Shown here: positions 25,920 to 34,561 of the stretch, piece after piece
Numbering within the stretch: position 1 is the first letter of the stretch
Layout: every line of letters begins with the position of its first letter
Source: Pseudomonas nunensis
GTDB lineage: Bacteria; Pseudomonadota; Gammaproteobacteria; Pseudomonadales; Pseudomonadaceae
Length of the DNA: 64,000 nt
Assembly: GCF_024296925.1 (NCBI RefSeq)
Contig: NZ_CP101125.1
Span: forward strand, 1,552,501 to 1,616,500
Direction: 5' to 3'
Made by a program: the position numbers and the translations under genes
Notes under the pieces: model-generated
The model's database searches: none
What the model was told of the DNA's origin: nothing
The model's input: the letters and a program-made list of their open reading frames with translations, nothing else

Positions 25920-26594
25920 CTACCGAATAAACGCCTGCAAATCCGCCGTCAATTTGCTGATCGCCGCTTTGAAGTCATTGGTAGTGATCTTCTCGCTCGA
26001 GTTCTTCAGCTGTTCGCCAAACACCTTGCGCACCACTTTGGCCATGATCTGGTTATTGCTGGCATCCACCAGTTCCGCTTCAAGGAACAGCGTAGTGTCC
26101 TGGCTGCGATGGCCGGACGCTGCGCTGACCCCGCCAACCACGGCCGCGACCGGCACCACTTCATACCATTGCATGCCCTCGTTGGACGCGGTGACACCAG
26201 TGATCGCCGCCCGCACGACCAATGTTTTCGAGCCCGCCGGAGCCTTTTTGGCGCTCGGCACGACGCGGTATTTCTGGCCGAGCACACCTTTGGCGCTGTT
26301 GGTCATGTAGGTCTGCAATTCTTCCAGTGTGCGCTGGTCGACCCGTTCGTTGGGCTTTGGCTTCGGATACAGTTCCAGCTTCATGAAGGCGACGGTGTCG
26401 TAGGCGTTGGGGTTCCACGACGGGCTGACCCAGCGCATGGCTTTCTCGCCACTGGGGGTGGTCACTTCCTGGAGGTTGTTGTAGTTGGGCAGGAAGCCGG
26501 AGTACTGCTCCCGCTCGGTGACTTTCGAAGTACAACCGCCCAGCAGCAGGCTGGCCAGTGCGGCGCCGATCAACACGTTTCGGGACAGTTTCAT
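25920..26594 (-). CDS. DUF3313 lipoprotein
   Basis: A 224-residue outer-membrane-type lipoprotein. The start at 26594 gives MKLSRNVLIGAALASLLLGGC with the lipobox cysteine at residue 21. The body contains SGFLPNYNNLQEV and RDxxQDTTLFLEAELVDA-type strands of the DUF3313 family. A GLY zipper-like segment VVPVAAVVGGVSAASG lies near the middle. The function is unknown. Its 3' end abuts the IS110 element with only 33 bp left, so the insertion may have removed its terminator. Confidence 0.85.
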   Translation of the reverse strand: MKLSRNVLIGAALASLLLGGCTSKVTEREQYSGFLPNYNNLQEVTTPSGEKAMRWVSPSWNPNAYDTVAFMKLELYPKPKPNERVDQRTLEELQTYMTNSAKGVLGQKYRVVPSAKKAPAGSKTLVVRAAITGVTASNEGMQWYEVVPVAAVVGGVSAASGHRSQDTTLFLEAELVDASNNQIMAKVVRKVFGEQLKNSSEKITTNDFKAAISKLTADLQAFIR

Positions 26595-26767
26595 GGTGGT
26601 GGATGCTCCGTGGGGGTAATCGTTATTTTTTTGATAACGGTAGTTCAAAAACGCCGGAGCATAGGTGCGGACACTTACTGACAAGCGGTTTGCCAGGATG
26701 GACAGCATGATGGCCATTCAGTAGCATTTCGCGCCTCCCTTTGTGCCAAACACTTCAAGGACGATTC

Positions 26768-27829
26768 ATGTCGATGTTTCCCTTCAACTTCACTCGCGCC
26801 GTCGCCATCGTAACGTTCGTGTCCGCGCTGCTCAGCGGCTGCAGCGTCAACGGCACTTATCCCGACGCCACTGAACCGGATGCAGCCAAACTGCGCTTTG
26901 TCGCCAACACAGAAAACGCCACCCTCGATTACTTTGACGGCGCCCACTGTGACGGGTTGACGACAGGCATCCTTAACAATCTGTTCTTGGGCGACACCTC
27001 TCGCCGGGCAGGTATGAGCTCTGCACCGCCCGCCGATGCCAGGGGTTATCTTGAAATCAAGCTCAAGCCTGAACAGGATGCCTACCTGCGCGTCAACACC
27101 CTGAGTACTTTTTCGGTGTGCGGTACAACGTTCAACCTCACCCCTGAGCGTAATGCGGAATACGAACTGACGTTCGACGCCAGACCGGGACAATGCCGCA
27201 CATTGTTGCAGCGCGTCACGCGGGTTGATGGCAAGGACGTACGCACGCCTGTGCCGATCGAGCGCAAGGGGCTGCCCGCCTGTATAGGCCGCAGTCCATT
27301 ATTTGTGAAATTGCCGGATCCGTTGCCTGACACGCCCCATCGCGTAACCCTGATCAACCAAATCATCGACGACTCAACGAACCCGGCAATGAAGCCTGAC
27401 CCGGCCAAGGACAACAGCGATCGCTCGACTCCCGAACAGCTCGACAAATTGCTTGCCGAGCGCCAAGGCAAACTCGGTTTTACCTTGCCGGATGATTATT
27501 GGGCACTGTATCGCCAGAACCTGATCGCCTTCGACGATGAAGCGGCCCAAAACAAAGCCCAGACCTTCAAGCGTTACACCGACGAGTATCGCCTGCGCCT
27601 GCAACGCCTGGACGATCAGCAACTGGAAGCCTGGGCAAAGCCTGAAGACAAATCGGCCAAGCCCGTCAACAAAGCAGCATTTGAGCAATACAAAGCGATG
27701 ACGCTGTTCTACTTTGAGGCCCAGAAAAATGTGCTGGTAGAGACCATCAACCACCACCTTGACCGGATGGCGCAGATGGATCGGCAGTACAAGGTGTGTG
27801 AGCGTTATTCGGAGTGCTGGAAGCGTTGA
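26768..27829 (+). CDS. Putative lipoprotein, unknown function
   Basis: A 353-residue exported protein. The signal peptide ends with the lipobox SALLSGC (cysteine at about residue 25). The start at 26768 follows AAGGA with 7-nt spacing. The N-terminal half (to about 170) is beta-rich, with paired cysteines (GAHCDG, SVCGTTF, GQCRTLL). The C-terminal part (about 215-353) is helical and charged, with PEQLDKLLAERQGKL and two terminal cysteines. I do not recognise the family. It diverges from the DUF3313 lipoprotein. Confidence 0.75.
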   Translation: MSMFPFNFTRAVAIVTFVSALLSGCSVNGTYPDATEPDAAKLRFVANTENATLDYFDGAHCDGLTTGILNNLFLGDTSRRAGMSSAPPADARGYLEIKLKPEQDAYLRVNTLSTFSVCGTTFNLTPERNAEYELTFDARPGQCRTLLQRVTRVDGKDVRTPVPIERKGLPACIGRSPLFVKLPDPLPDTPHRVTLINQIIDDSTNPAMKPDPAKDNSDRSTPEQLDKLLAERQGKLGFTLPDDYWALYRQNLIAFDDEAAQNKAQTFKRYTDEYRLRLQRLDDQQLEAWAKPEDKSAKPVNKAAFEQYKAMTLFYFEAQKNVLVETINHHLDRMAQMDRQYKVCERYSECWKR

Positions 27830-27837
27830 TGCCCAGA

Positions 27838-27858
27838 GCGGCGAGCCAGGCTCGCCGC
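27838..27858. terminator. Bidirectional-type hairpin between convergent genes
   Basis: GCGGCGAG-CCAGG-CTCGCCGC lies between the lipoprotein stop (27829) and the DUF3303 stop (27869). The stem is strong but lacks a clear T-run. Confidence 0.6.
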
Positions 27859-27868
27859 TTCAATGACG

Positions 27869-28147
27869 TTACTTGCCTAGCGTCCCCGCCAACAGTGGCG
27901 CCATTTGCTCGTCTGTCAGCGCCGCATGGACTTCCATGTTCATCAGGTCATTCCACTCCAGCACCCATGTCTGGATGGCGACCGGGTCACTGGCGTCGGC
28001 GATGCCAAAACCACTGGAAGCGCCGATCGCATGCCAGCGCCCGAGCATTTTCACGCCAGCGGGCGGGGCGCCTCCGGTCTTGAGGAATCGTTCGATTGCG
28101 GCGTTTCGGTTCTGCGGACTGATGGTCCAACTGACGATGAATAACAT
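27869..28147 (-). CDS. DUF3303 family protein
   Basis: A 92-residue small cytoplasmic protein. MLFIVSWTISPQNRNAAIERF and the strand GRWHAIGASSGFGIADA are typical of DUF3303, a dimeric alpha-beta barrel-type family. A perfect AGGAGGTG ribosome binding site precedes the ATG at 28147, which settles the start against the longer open frame. The function is unknown. Confidence 0.85.
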   Translation of the reverse strand: MLFIVSWTISPQNRNAAIERFLKTGGAPPAGVKMLGRWHAIGASSGFGIADASDPVAIQTWVLEWNDLMNMEVHAALTDEQMAPLLAGTLGK

Positions 28148-28368
28148 CTGCCACCTCCTGTCACGGATTGGCACCTGTTTGCGGATTGCGCACCTGGCTG
28201 GCGCCGGGGCCGGGTTCACGCGTGTGTTTGCAGGGCCGTCCAGGCTGGCTACAAACCATTGCTCCCACGATCAGGCATAGCAGCGGCGCGCTCCCGGCGT
28301 ACGACCGCTGATCTTGTTTCGATGGGTTAAGAGCGAATATCCAGGCCAGTGATACGCGGGTGAAACAC

Positions 28369-28770
28369 TCAGGCGTCGCGCAACAAGTCGTTGGCGTTGA
28401 GCAGCTCGTAGGCGATCTCCGGACGCTTTTCCAGGCTGCGACGAATCGCGGCGGGGATGGCGGCGCGGGTCTTGCGGCACAGGCCGGGCAGTTCCTCGAT
28501 CTGAATGCCGATACCGCGCATGGTGCGTACTTCGTTGAAGCTCGGCACCAGCTCCAGGCGAATGCCCAATTGGTCAAACATCCGCACTTGCAGGCGTTCA
28601 AGGTCGGCCAGGCTTTGCAGGTTTTCCAGACGATCCAGCAGGCGTTTTTCTTCCTGGCGGGTCAGGAACAGGATGCGCACGTCCGCGCCGGGTGTTTCCA
28701 GCAACGGGTCGCGCCCGCAGATGCAGGCGCCGGGAGGGCAGGGAGAGCGGATTGGGGCCGAGGTCGTCAT
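28369..28770 (-). CDS. Conserved hypothetical protein with N-terminal cysteine cluster
   Basis: A 133-residue protein. The first 20 residues carry a CPPGACICGRD cluster. The rest is mostly helical: ILFLTRQEEKRLLDRLENLQSLADLERLQVRM, then an MRGIGIQIEELPGLCRKTRAAIPAAIRRSLEKRP tail. The start is uncertain, because the frame is open to 28827 and no strong ribosome binding site is visible at any of the three ATGs. I recognise no functional family. The three N-terminal cysteines could bind metal. Confidence 0.65.
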   Translation of the reverse strand: MTTSAPIRSPCPPGACICGRDPLLETPGADVRILFLTRQEEKRLLDRLENLQSLADLERLQVRMFDQLGIRLELVPSFNEVRTMRGIGIQIEELPGLCRKTRAAIPAAIRRSLEKRPEIAYELLNANDLLRDA

Positions 28771-28825
28771 GGGCCAATCATAGAGGCCCATGAGCGGTTT
28801 TGCCCATAGCGTTTGCGCGCGGCCC

Positions 28826-28855
28826 AAGGGCAGGCATCGATTCGAGCCTGCCCTT
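28826..28855. terminator. Hairpin downstream of DUF2388 gene
   Basis: AAGGGCAGGC-N10-GCCTGCCCTT is a perfect 10-bp stem 28 bp after the DUF2388 stop codon (minus strand). There is no T-run, so it is a weak terminator or processing signal. Confidence 0.5.
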
Positions 28856-28882
28856 GATATTCACGCGGATAAACGTAGGTGT

Positions 28883-29197
28883 TTAGTGAGTCGCTGGCCC
28901 TTCGTACTGAGCAAGGATAGCGTTGGCCAGTTCTTCGTCGGTGGCGTTAAGTCCAGGGTTGTCCTGGCGGATCTGCTGCAACACCGCCTCCATGTAGACC
29001 CCGCGAATCGCGCCGTTACTGGCGACAAATGCAGACACGTCATCCCTGGCCGGAATCACCATTTTGTGATCTTTGAAGGTGGAATACAGCGAAGCGGAAA
29101 CCCCTGCCGAGGTCGCGACATCCTTGCCGCTTACGGCCAGGGCTGATCCGATGGGCAGGCACAATATCAGAGAAGTAATGAGTAGCATGCGGCGCAT
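28883..29197 (-). CDS. Secreted DUF2388 family protein
   Basis: A 104-residue exported protein with a signal peptide ending SALAVSG. The mature part has SASLYSTFKDHKMVIPARDDVSAFVASNGAIRG and DEELANAILAQYEG, typical of the Pseudomonas-restricted DUF2388 family. The start at 29197 has GGAGG 7 nt upstream. The function is unknown; it is a predicted periplasmic protein. Confidence 0.85.
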   Translation of the reverse strand: MRRMLLITSLILCLPIGSALAVSGKDVATSAGVSASLYSTFKDHKMVIPARDDVSAFVASNGAIRGVYMEAVLQQIRQDNPGLNATDEELANAILAQYEGPATH

Positions 29198-29348
29198 GGC
29201 GTCGTCCTCCAACAGCGTAAAGCGAAAAGGAAGTAACACATTACTTAGGAGGTGCGGCGAGGCTCAGGAGTTCAATGCTGTGCGCATAACCCCCGTAATG
29301 GGCGGTTGCGCCGCTGGTCTTAAACCAACGCTCGGATGGAAATAGGCT

Positions 29349-29375
29349 TAAATAACCACAGGATGGGGTCGATAA
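29349..29375 (+). promoter_or_regulatory. Predicted FliA (sigma-28) promoter
   Basis: TAAA, exactly 15 bp, then GTCGATAA: one mismatch from the consensus TAAA-N15-GCCGATAA. It lies 45 bp upstream of the GTG start of the chemotaxis receptor gene, which is a typical FliA target. Confidence 0.75.
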
Positions 29376-29420
29376 CCTCTTCAGAGCTGCCTTTCGCTGC
29401 GTCCACCAGGGGAACTACAA

Positions 29421-31034
29421 GTGTCCATAAAACTGCGTTTACTTCTCTTGATGGGGACTGGCCTGCTCACTGCGTTGATCATGAGCCTGGTCAGTTATGT
29501 GGGAAATACCCAGATGGCCCAGGCCGTCAACGACAGCGAGGTCAGCATGGCGGCGCTGCGTAATCACCTTGAAGCCGACATGATGCACGACGCCCTGCGT
29601 GCCGACGTGTTGTCGGCGATGCTGGTCGGGCTGGGCAAAAGCACCAGTACCAAGGCCGAGGTGCGCAGCTCCATCGAGGAACATGCGGCGCGTTTTCGCG
29701 AGGTGGTCGGGGAGAACCTCAAGCTGCCGGTCAACGACACCATCATGGCGGGCCTGAACAAGGTCAAGCCGAGCCTCGACACCTACATCGGCACCGCCGA
29801 ACGCATTGTCGGGCTGGCGCTGGAAAATCCGGACGCGGCGCAGCAGCAGTTGGGCTCGTTCAACACCGTGTTCACTCAGTTGGAAGGCGATATGTCGTCG
29901 CTGAGCGAGCTTATCGAAACCAACACCCAACAGGCCAGCCAAGCCACTCAGCAAGCGATCAGCCACGCCAACATCGCCCTCGGCAGCGTCCTCGTTGCCA
30001 GCCTGTTGCTCCTGCTGGCCCAGGGCCGCTGGGTGATCCTGAGCATCCTCGGCCCATTGCGCTCGGCCAGCCGCATCGCTGATAGCATCGCCCACGGCAA
30101 CCTGAGTGAAACGATCATCGAGCCGACCGGCCACGACGAAGCCAGCACCTTGATCCGCACCCTGGCGACCATGCAACGCGATCTGCGCGGCATGATCGAA
30201 GTAGTGCGCAGCAACGCCCATGGCGTCAGCGGCATGAGCCAGCAATTGAGCAACGGCTGCCACGAAGTCGCCGGCAGCAGCCAGCAGCAAAGCGTCGCCG
30301 CCAGCACCATGGCCGCCGCTGCCAGCGAAATGACCGCCAGCATCGAGGAAATCACCCGCCACGCCGACCGTGCGCTGAACATGGCCAACCAGGCTGAAGA
30401 ACTGGCCAAGGATGGCGGCCGGGTGATCCATCAGGTGGTTAACGACATGGACGGCATCGCTCGTTCGGCACAACAGTCGGCCCAAGTGATTCGCACGCTG
30501 GACAAGGAATCCGAGGGGATTTTCAGCATCATCCAGGTGATCAAGGGCATCGCCGACCAGACCAACCTGCTGGCGCTCAACGCGGCGATCGAGGCCGCAC
30601 GCGCCGGTGAGCAGGGCCGTGGTTTTGCCGTGGTGGCCGACGAAGTCCGCAGCCTGGCCGGGCGTACCAGCGCCTCGACCCAGGAAATTGCCGCGATGGT
30701 CGCGCGCATCCAGCAAAGCACCCGCGAAGCCGTGACCAGCATGGAGGCCGGCGTGGCCCAGGTCGACAAAGGCATGGCGGTGACCGCCGATGTCGAGCGC
30801 GCCATTCGTGAAATCCTCGAAGCCACGCTGAACACCACGCAACTGGTCAACGACATCAGTCGCACCATCGGCGAACAGAGCCTGGCCAGCAACGAAATCG
30901 CCCATCAGGTGGAAATGATTGCCGGCATGTCCGAGGACAACAGCAAGGTGATCGGACGCACGGCGTCGACCACGGATGAGTTGTCGTCGCTGGCGGGGCA
31001 GTTGTCGCAGTCGGTGGATCGCTTCAGGCTTTAA
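29421..31034 (+). CDS. Methyl-accepting chemotaxis protein
   Basis: A 537-residue transmembrane chemoreceptor. TM1 lies at about 6-27, a periplasmic helical bundle spans about 28-185, TM2 is at about 186-208, and a HAMP domain follows. The cytoplasmic coiled coil has the conserved hairpin tip, seen in [20 protein letters not shown] and [15 protein letters not shown]. The GTG start at 29421 follows AGGGGA. It would signal through CheW/CheA to the flagellar motor. A near-consensus FliA promoter sits just upstream. No CheR-docking pentapeptide is seen at the C-terminus (it ends VDRFRL). The ligand is unknown. Confidence 0.93.
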   Translation: MSIKLRLLLLMGTGLLTALIMSLVSYVGNTQMAQAVNDSEVSMAALRNHLEADMMHDALRADVLSAMLVGLGKSTSTKAEVRSSIEEHAARFREVVGENLKLPVNDTIMAGLNKVKPSLDTYIGTAERIVGLALENPDAAQQQLGSFNTVFTQLEGDMSSLSELIETNTQQASQATQQAISHANIALGSVLVASLLLLLAQGRWVILSILGPLRSASRIADSIAHGNLSETIIEPTGHDEASTLIRTLATMQRDLRGMIEVVRSNAHGVSGMSQQLSNGCHEVAGSSQQQSVAASTMAAAASEMTASIEEITRHADRALNMANQAEELAKDGGRVIHQVVNDMDGIARSAQQSAQVIRTLDKESEGIFSIIQVIKGIADQTNLLALNAAIEAARAGEQGRGFAVVADEVRSLAGRTSASTQEIAAMVARIQQSTREAVTSMEAGVAQVDKGMAVTADVERAIREILEATLNTTQLVNDISRTIGEQSLASNEIAHQVEMIAGMSEDNSKVIGRTASTTDELSSLAGQLSQSVDRFRL

Positions 31035-31100
31035 AAACTTTCCTTGTGGGCCATCGGGCTTAAGTGCTGTAGGGTCCGATCGCCCCCAAGGAGAGTTGTA

Positions 31101-31766
31101 ATGATTGATCTGGCCACCTGGAACCTGACGATCCCTGTCGGGACGCCTGCCAAAGTCATCGATACGCCGCGATTGGTGGATGGCTATACCGATTCATATT
31201 TTCGCTCCGGCGATAACCTTTTTTTCTGGGCGCCGGTTACCGGCTCCAGCACCTCAAAGTCCGAATTCCCCCGCAGCGAACTGCGCGAAACCCTGAGCGA
31301 CGGGACGCTGCGCAACTGGACTTATCCCGAAGCCGATCACCGACTCAAAGCCGTGTTGAAGGTCAATCAAGTGCCTTCGACGGGCAGGATCGTGATTGGG
31401 CAAATCCATATCTACCAAGCTAAAGGCCCGTTGCTGAAAGTCGAATACCAGTACGACGCCGCCACGAAGAAAGGCAACGTGATTGCCAACTATCGGCTAA
31501 AACCGGGCAGTGAGGACATCACCATCGTGATTGCCCGGGACATTGCGCTGGGCAAGCCGTTCTCTTACGAAGTTCGCTTCAGTTCGGCCGGTTATCTGAA
31601 TGTCAGTTCCCAGGGTTACAGCTGGGGCAAGCAAATCAGTTCGAGCTGGAAGAACAAGCAGCTGTACTTCAAGGCCGGGGTGTATGCGCTGGACAATGCG
31701 GGCTATAAAAATGAAGGAGGGCAGGTGACGTTCAGTCAGCTGGATGTGGCGCATACCCGGCCCTGA
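31101..31766 (+). CDS. Alginate lyase, polysaccharide lyase family 7
   Basis: A 221-residue PL7 beta-jelly-roll lyase, starting after AAGGAGAG. The three catalytic blocks are present: RSELRE, QIH (in GQIHIYQ) and YFKAGVY. QIH enzymes often prefer guluronate-containing stretches. The protein starts directly at the mature fold (IDLATWNLTIPVG) with no signal peptide. That matches some small pseudomonad PL7 proteins and implies either non-classical export or action on intracellular oligosaccharide. No alginate synthesis genes are adjacent. Confidence 0.9.
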   Translation: MIDLATWNLTIPVGTPAKVIDTPRLVDGYTDSYFRSGDNLFFWAPVTGSSTSKSEFPRSELRETLSDGTLRNWTYPEADHRLKAVLKVNQVPSTGRIVIGQIHIYQAKGPLLKVEYQYDAATKKGNVIANYRLKPGSEDITIVIARDIALGKPFSYEVRFSSAGYLNVSSQGYSWGKQISSSWKNKQLYFKAGVYALDNAGYKNEGGQVTFSQLDVAHTRP

Positions 31767-31790
31767 GGGAAAAATGAGGTGTCTGGTCTG

Positions 31791-31865
31791 GCCTCTTCGC
31801 GAGCAAGCCCGCTCCCACAGGAGGAACGCATTCCAAAGGTGGGAGCGGGCTTGCTCGCGAAGGCT
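31791..31865. repeat. REP pair, short spacer
   Basis: Inverted and then direct arms of the GGGAGCGGGCTTGCTCGCG type with only about 20 bp between them, located between convergent genes. Confidence 0.9.
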
Positions 31866-31892
31866 TTAGATCAGACAACCATTAACCTACAG

Positions 31893-32324
31893 TCAGATAC
31901 GGAAAGCCTGACGCCCAATCAACAGCCACTTGCCACCCTGTTTCTGCCAAATCTGAAAGTTCTCGATCTCGGTCGGCACCACTTCCGTGCCATTGAGCGC
32001 CTGCGCCGAGAAGTGGTTGCGCACCAACGCCGTATCGCCCAGCAGGGTGATGGTCTGCTTCTGCATTTCGAGGGTCTTGAATGCGCTTTTGCCGGTTTCG
32101 ATATCGGCAATAAATTCTTTCTTGTCCTGGACCTTGCCGCTGGAATGCCCATAGCTCAGCTTCTCGGCCGTAAGCTTTTGCAGTTCGGGAATGTCCTTGT
32201 GCAGCATGGCTTGGGTCAGGTGATCGACCGCTTGGGCCACGTCTTTCTCGGCGGTTGCGGGAGCGGCGGCTACATAGCCGCTGAACAGGCACAGAAAACC
32301 GATCACTAATTTAGCTTTTTGCAT
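31893..32324 (-). CDS. Exported NTF2-like (SnoaL/DUF4440-type) protein
   Basis: A 143-residue periplasmic protein with a signal peptide ending VAAAPAT. The cone-shaped NTF2-like fold is indicated by the first helix (VDHLTQAMLHKDIPELQKLTAEKLSYGHS) and the strands TITLLGDTALVRNHF and WQKQGGKWLLIGRQ. Such proteins bind or isomerise small molecules; no catalytic residues stand out. Confidence 0.8.
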   Translation of the reverse strand: MQKAKLVIGFLCLFSGYVAAAPATAEKDVAQAVDHLTQAMLHKDIPELQKLTAEKLSYGHSSGKVQDKKEFIADIETGKSAFKTLEMQKQTITLLGDTALVRNHFSAQALNGTEVVPTEIENFQIWQKQGGKWLLIGRQAFRI

Positions 32325-32505
32325 GGTATTTCCTTGTTGTTGTGGGTGGTCGAGACTGATGAATTCGTCAGTCGTCGTACAACTTAGCAGATATTTTGCG
32401 GATAAGGCATAGCGTGTTTCGGGGTCTTATCGCCATTTGTCGGGCGCGAGGAACGGGCCTTCAGCTCGGTGCTTCCAAGGGGAAACAACCCGAGGAAGCC
32501 TGACC

Positions 32506-32727
32506 ATGAACGACGAAGCGAAACGGGAAGCCTTGGCCACCTGGTACAAACTGCTGCGACACCCCGAAATCCGCATGGACAGCGAGGAGCACTACGACGA
32601 ACTGCTAAAAGCCGCCGATGAGATGGAACGCACCGGGTTGATCAACGCCGCCGAGTGGCGCGTGCTGGTGCGCGAGGCAGGGGTTGCCTTTGCCAATTCG
32701 ATTCAAGGCGTCGGTGGTGGAACCTAG
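32506..32727 (+). CDS. Small conserved hypothetical protein
   Basis: A 73-residue acidic helical protein (MNDEAKREALATWYKLLRH, then EEHYDELLKAADEMERTG). The start at 32506 has GAGGAAG upstream. It forms a probable operon with the HhH and DUF72 genes that follow (12-bp gap, then a 4-bp overlap). I recognise no family. Confidence 0.75.
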   Translation: MNDEAKREALATWYKLLRHPEIRMDSEEHYDELLKAADEMERTGLINAAEWRVLVREAGVAFANSIQGVGGGT

Positions 32728-32739
32728 GAGGGGTGAGCC

Positions 32740-33171
32740 ATGAGCAAATCGATTAGTGCCCGGGATCTGGGCATTGAACTGAAAAGCGCTGATGAAAGCG
32801 CCTTGTTCAAATGGTTTGTGGCGAGTTTTTTGATGGGCAAGCGTATCCAGGCAGACATCGCCGCGCAGGCTTATCGCGTGATCGTTGAAAAGCACACGCG
32901 TGACACCGCGCGCAAATTGGCGGCGTGTACACATCGTGAGTTGGTGATGATGCTTGGTGAAGCGCATTACGTGCGCTACGACGAAACAACTGCCGAGCGC
33001 TTGCGCCACTTGGGCAAAAAGCTCAGTGACGAATACGCCGGCAAAATCGGCCACATCCACAGCGCCAGTGAAGACCGCCAGGCCTTCGAAAAACGCCTCG
33101 GCGAGTTCGAAGGCGTCGGACCGAAAACCATCGAAATCTTTATGCGCGATGCGGCGGCGGTGCTCTATTGA
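32740..33171 (+). CDS. HhH-GPD-like DNA-binding protein
   Basis: A 143-residue protein of endonuclease III-like helical fold. ALFKWFVASFLMGKRIQADIAAQAYR matches the first HhH-GPD helices. The C-terminal LGEFEGVGPKTIEIFMRDA is a helix-hairpin-helix with the glycosylase-type lysine in GVGPKT. The protein ends only about a dozen residues later, so the catalytic aspartate region and the Fe-S cluster of true Nth/MutY are missing. It may bind DNA without full glycosylase activity. It overlaps the DUF72 gene by 4 bp. Confidence 0.75.
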   Translation: MSKSISARDLGIELKSADESALFKWFVASFLMGKRIQADIAAQAYRVIVEKHTRDTARKLAACTHRELVMMLGEAHYVRYDETTAERLRHLGKKLSDEYAGKIGHIHSASEDRQAFEKRLGEFEGVGPKTIEIFMRDAAAVLY

Positions 33172-33890
33172 AACCGCTCTACATCGGCACCGCCGGCTGG
33201 AGCGTGCCACGGGAATATGCGGCGATGTTTCCCGACTCCGGCACGCATTTGCAACGCTATGCGGCGCAACTGACGGCGGTGGAAATCAACAGCTCGTTCT
33301 ACCGCCCGCATCAGCCCCAGACCTATTTTCGTTGGGCGCAATCAGTGCCGCCGGCGTTTCGGTTTTCGGTGAAGATGCCCAAGCTCATCACCCATGTTCA
33401 GCGCTTGCAGAACTGCGAAGCGTTGCTCGACGAGTTCCTGTCCCAATGCCTGCAATTGGGGGACAAGTTGGGCTGTTTGTTGATTCAATTGCCGCCGTCG
33501 CTGGCCTATAACGCAGCGGTGGCCGCCGAGTTTTTCCGCATCCTGCGCCAACGTTATCTCGGTTCCGCCGTGCTGGAACCTCGCCATGAAACTTGGCGCG
33601 CAGCCAGCGGTTTACTGATCGAGCACCGGATCGGGCGAGTCGCGGCTGATCCATCGACGATCACCGGTGGCACCACGCCGGGCGGATGGTCCGGGGTGCG
33701 TTATTGGCGGCTGCATGGTTCGCCGCGGATTTATTACAGTGACTACGACATGGGTCGATTGCAGGCACTGGCGGAGAAGATTCAACTGTCGGCGCAGGCG
33801 GGAGCCGAGACTTGGTGCATCTTCGATAACACCGCGAGCGGGTTTGCTTTGGGGAATGCGCTGAGTTTGCTGGGGCTTTCAGGGCCTTAG
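33168..33890 (+). CDS. DUF72 family TIM-barrel protein (YecE-like)
   Basis: A 240-residue protein. YIGTAGWSVPREY at the start, then AVEINSSFYRP, FRFSVKMPKLITH and VLEPRHETW define the DUF72/YecE family. The start is TTG at 33168, within TATTGA where the preceding gene stops, so translation is coupled. The function is unknown. Pairing with an HhH protein hints at nucleic-acid metabolism, but this is inference from context. Confidence 0.85.
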   Translation: MKPLYIGTAGWSVPREYAAMFPDSGTHLQRYAAQLTAVEINSSFYRPHQPQTYFRWAQSVPPAFRFSVKMPKLITHVQRLQNCEALLDEFLSQCLQLGDKLGCLLIQLPPSLAYNAAVAAEFFRILRQRYLGSAVLEPRHETWRAASGLLIEHRIGRVAADPSTITGGTTPGGWSGVRYWRLHGSPRIYYSDYDMGRLQALAEKIQLSAQAGAETWCIFDNTASGFALGNALSLLGLSGP

Positions 33891-33909
33891 TTTGAGGGTG
33901 CTTGTGCTG

Positions 33910-34085
33910 GCCTCTTCGCGAGCTTGCTCGCGAAGGCGTCAGCCCAGACTCACCCGAAATCAGCGACACCCACAAATCCCCTGTGGGAGCGGGCTTGCTC
34001 GCGAAGGCGTCCGCCCAGACTCACCCGAAATCACGACCCCCACAAATCCCCTGTGGGAGCGAGCCTGCTCGCGAAGGCGTCAGCC
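33910..34085. repeat. Tandem REP array, about 70-bp period
   Basis: A short palindrome (TCGCGAGCTTGCTCGCGA) is followed by two head-to-tail units of 71 and 70 bp (33930-34000 and 34001-34070) plus a partial third. Each unit consists of one REP arm plus the linker GCGTCNGCCCAGACTCACCC. Unlike the head-to-head pairs elsewhere, all full arms here point the same way, which suggests unit duplication. Confidence 0.85.
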
Positions 34086-34099
34086 CTGACACCATTTAT

Positions 34100-34561
34100 T
34101 CAAGGCGAACCAACAAACCCATTCAAATACTCGACCCGCTTTTGCGTCTGCTCCAGCAGGCAGGCCGTATGGATCGTGCCAAAGCCACTGCCGCCAATCG
34201 ATTCATACGTCTCGAATTCGCAACTGGCATCTCTTAAGGCAATCCAGGCCAGTTGAGCCTTTTTCAGCATCAAATCCTGAGAGGGTTGGTTCGGAGCAGA
34301 GCCATTGTCTTTGTACCGCGCAATTAAGGTTTTGTAGGCCGTATTCAATGCGTGGTCTGAGGCTTTGAGCTGTCGCTGCAGGCAATCGAACATCTGGCCT
34401 TCCGTGGCGGCAGTGGCGCAGGTGCTGCTGGCTTGTGCGGTTGTGCTGAGCGCGAGCAACAAGGCTGGTACGAGAATAAATGAGCGGTATAGGGGATGTT
34501 GTCTGTTACGGGCAATCGTAATTCGCTCAGCGTGGGCGTCCAGGGGGAGAAGTCCATCCAT
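34100..34561 (-). CDS. Secreted LprI-like (DUF1311) protein
   Basis: A 153-residue protein whose mature part (about 45-153) carries the DUF1311 pattern. It shows TCATAATEGQMFDCLQRQL, KKAQLAWIALRDASCEFETY, a GGSGFGTIHTACLLEQT block and four spaced cysteines. A hydrophobic signal segment (LVPALLLALSTTAQAS) lies at about 30-45. The start at 34561 gives an over-long N-terminus, and I see no better in-frame start codon, so the true start is uncertain. Members of this family include lysozyme inhibitors; the role here is unproven. Confidence 0.72.
   Translation of the reverse strand: MDGLLPLDAHAERITIARNRQHPLYRSFILVPALLLALSTTAQASSTCATAATEGQMFDCLQRQLKASDHALNTAYKTLIARYKDNGSAPNQPSQDLMLKKAQLAWIALRDASCEFETYESIGGSGFGTIHTACLLEQTQKRVEYLNGFVGSP

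Noticed and set aside
29439..30905. A 488-codon open frame on the minus strand
   Set aside because: Shadow of the chemoreceptor gene; low-complexity His/Gly/Ala composition.
33910..34085. Short tandem repeats that could suggest a CRISPR array
   Set aside because: The repeated part is the REP palindrome, the linkers are nearly identical rather than unique spacers, and no cas genes are present.
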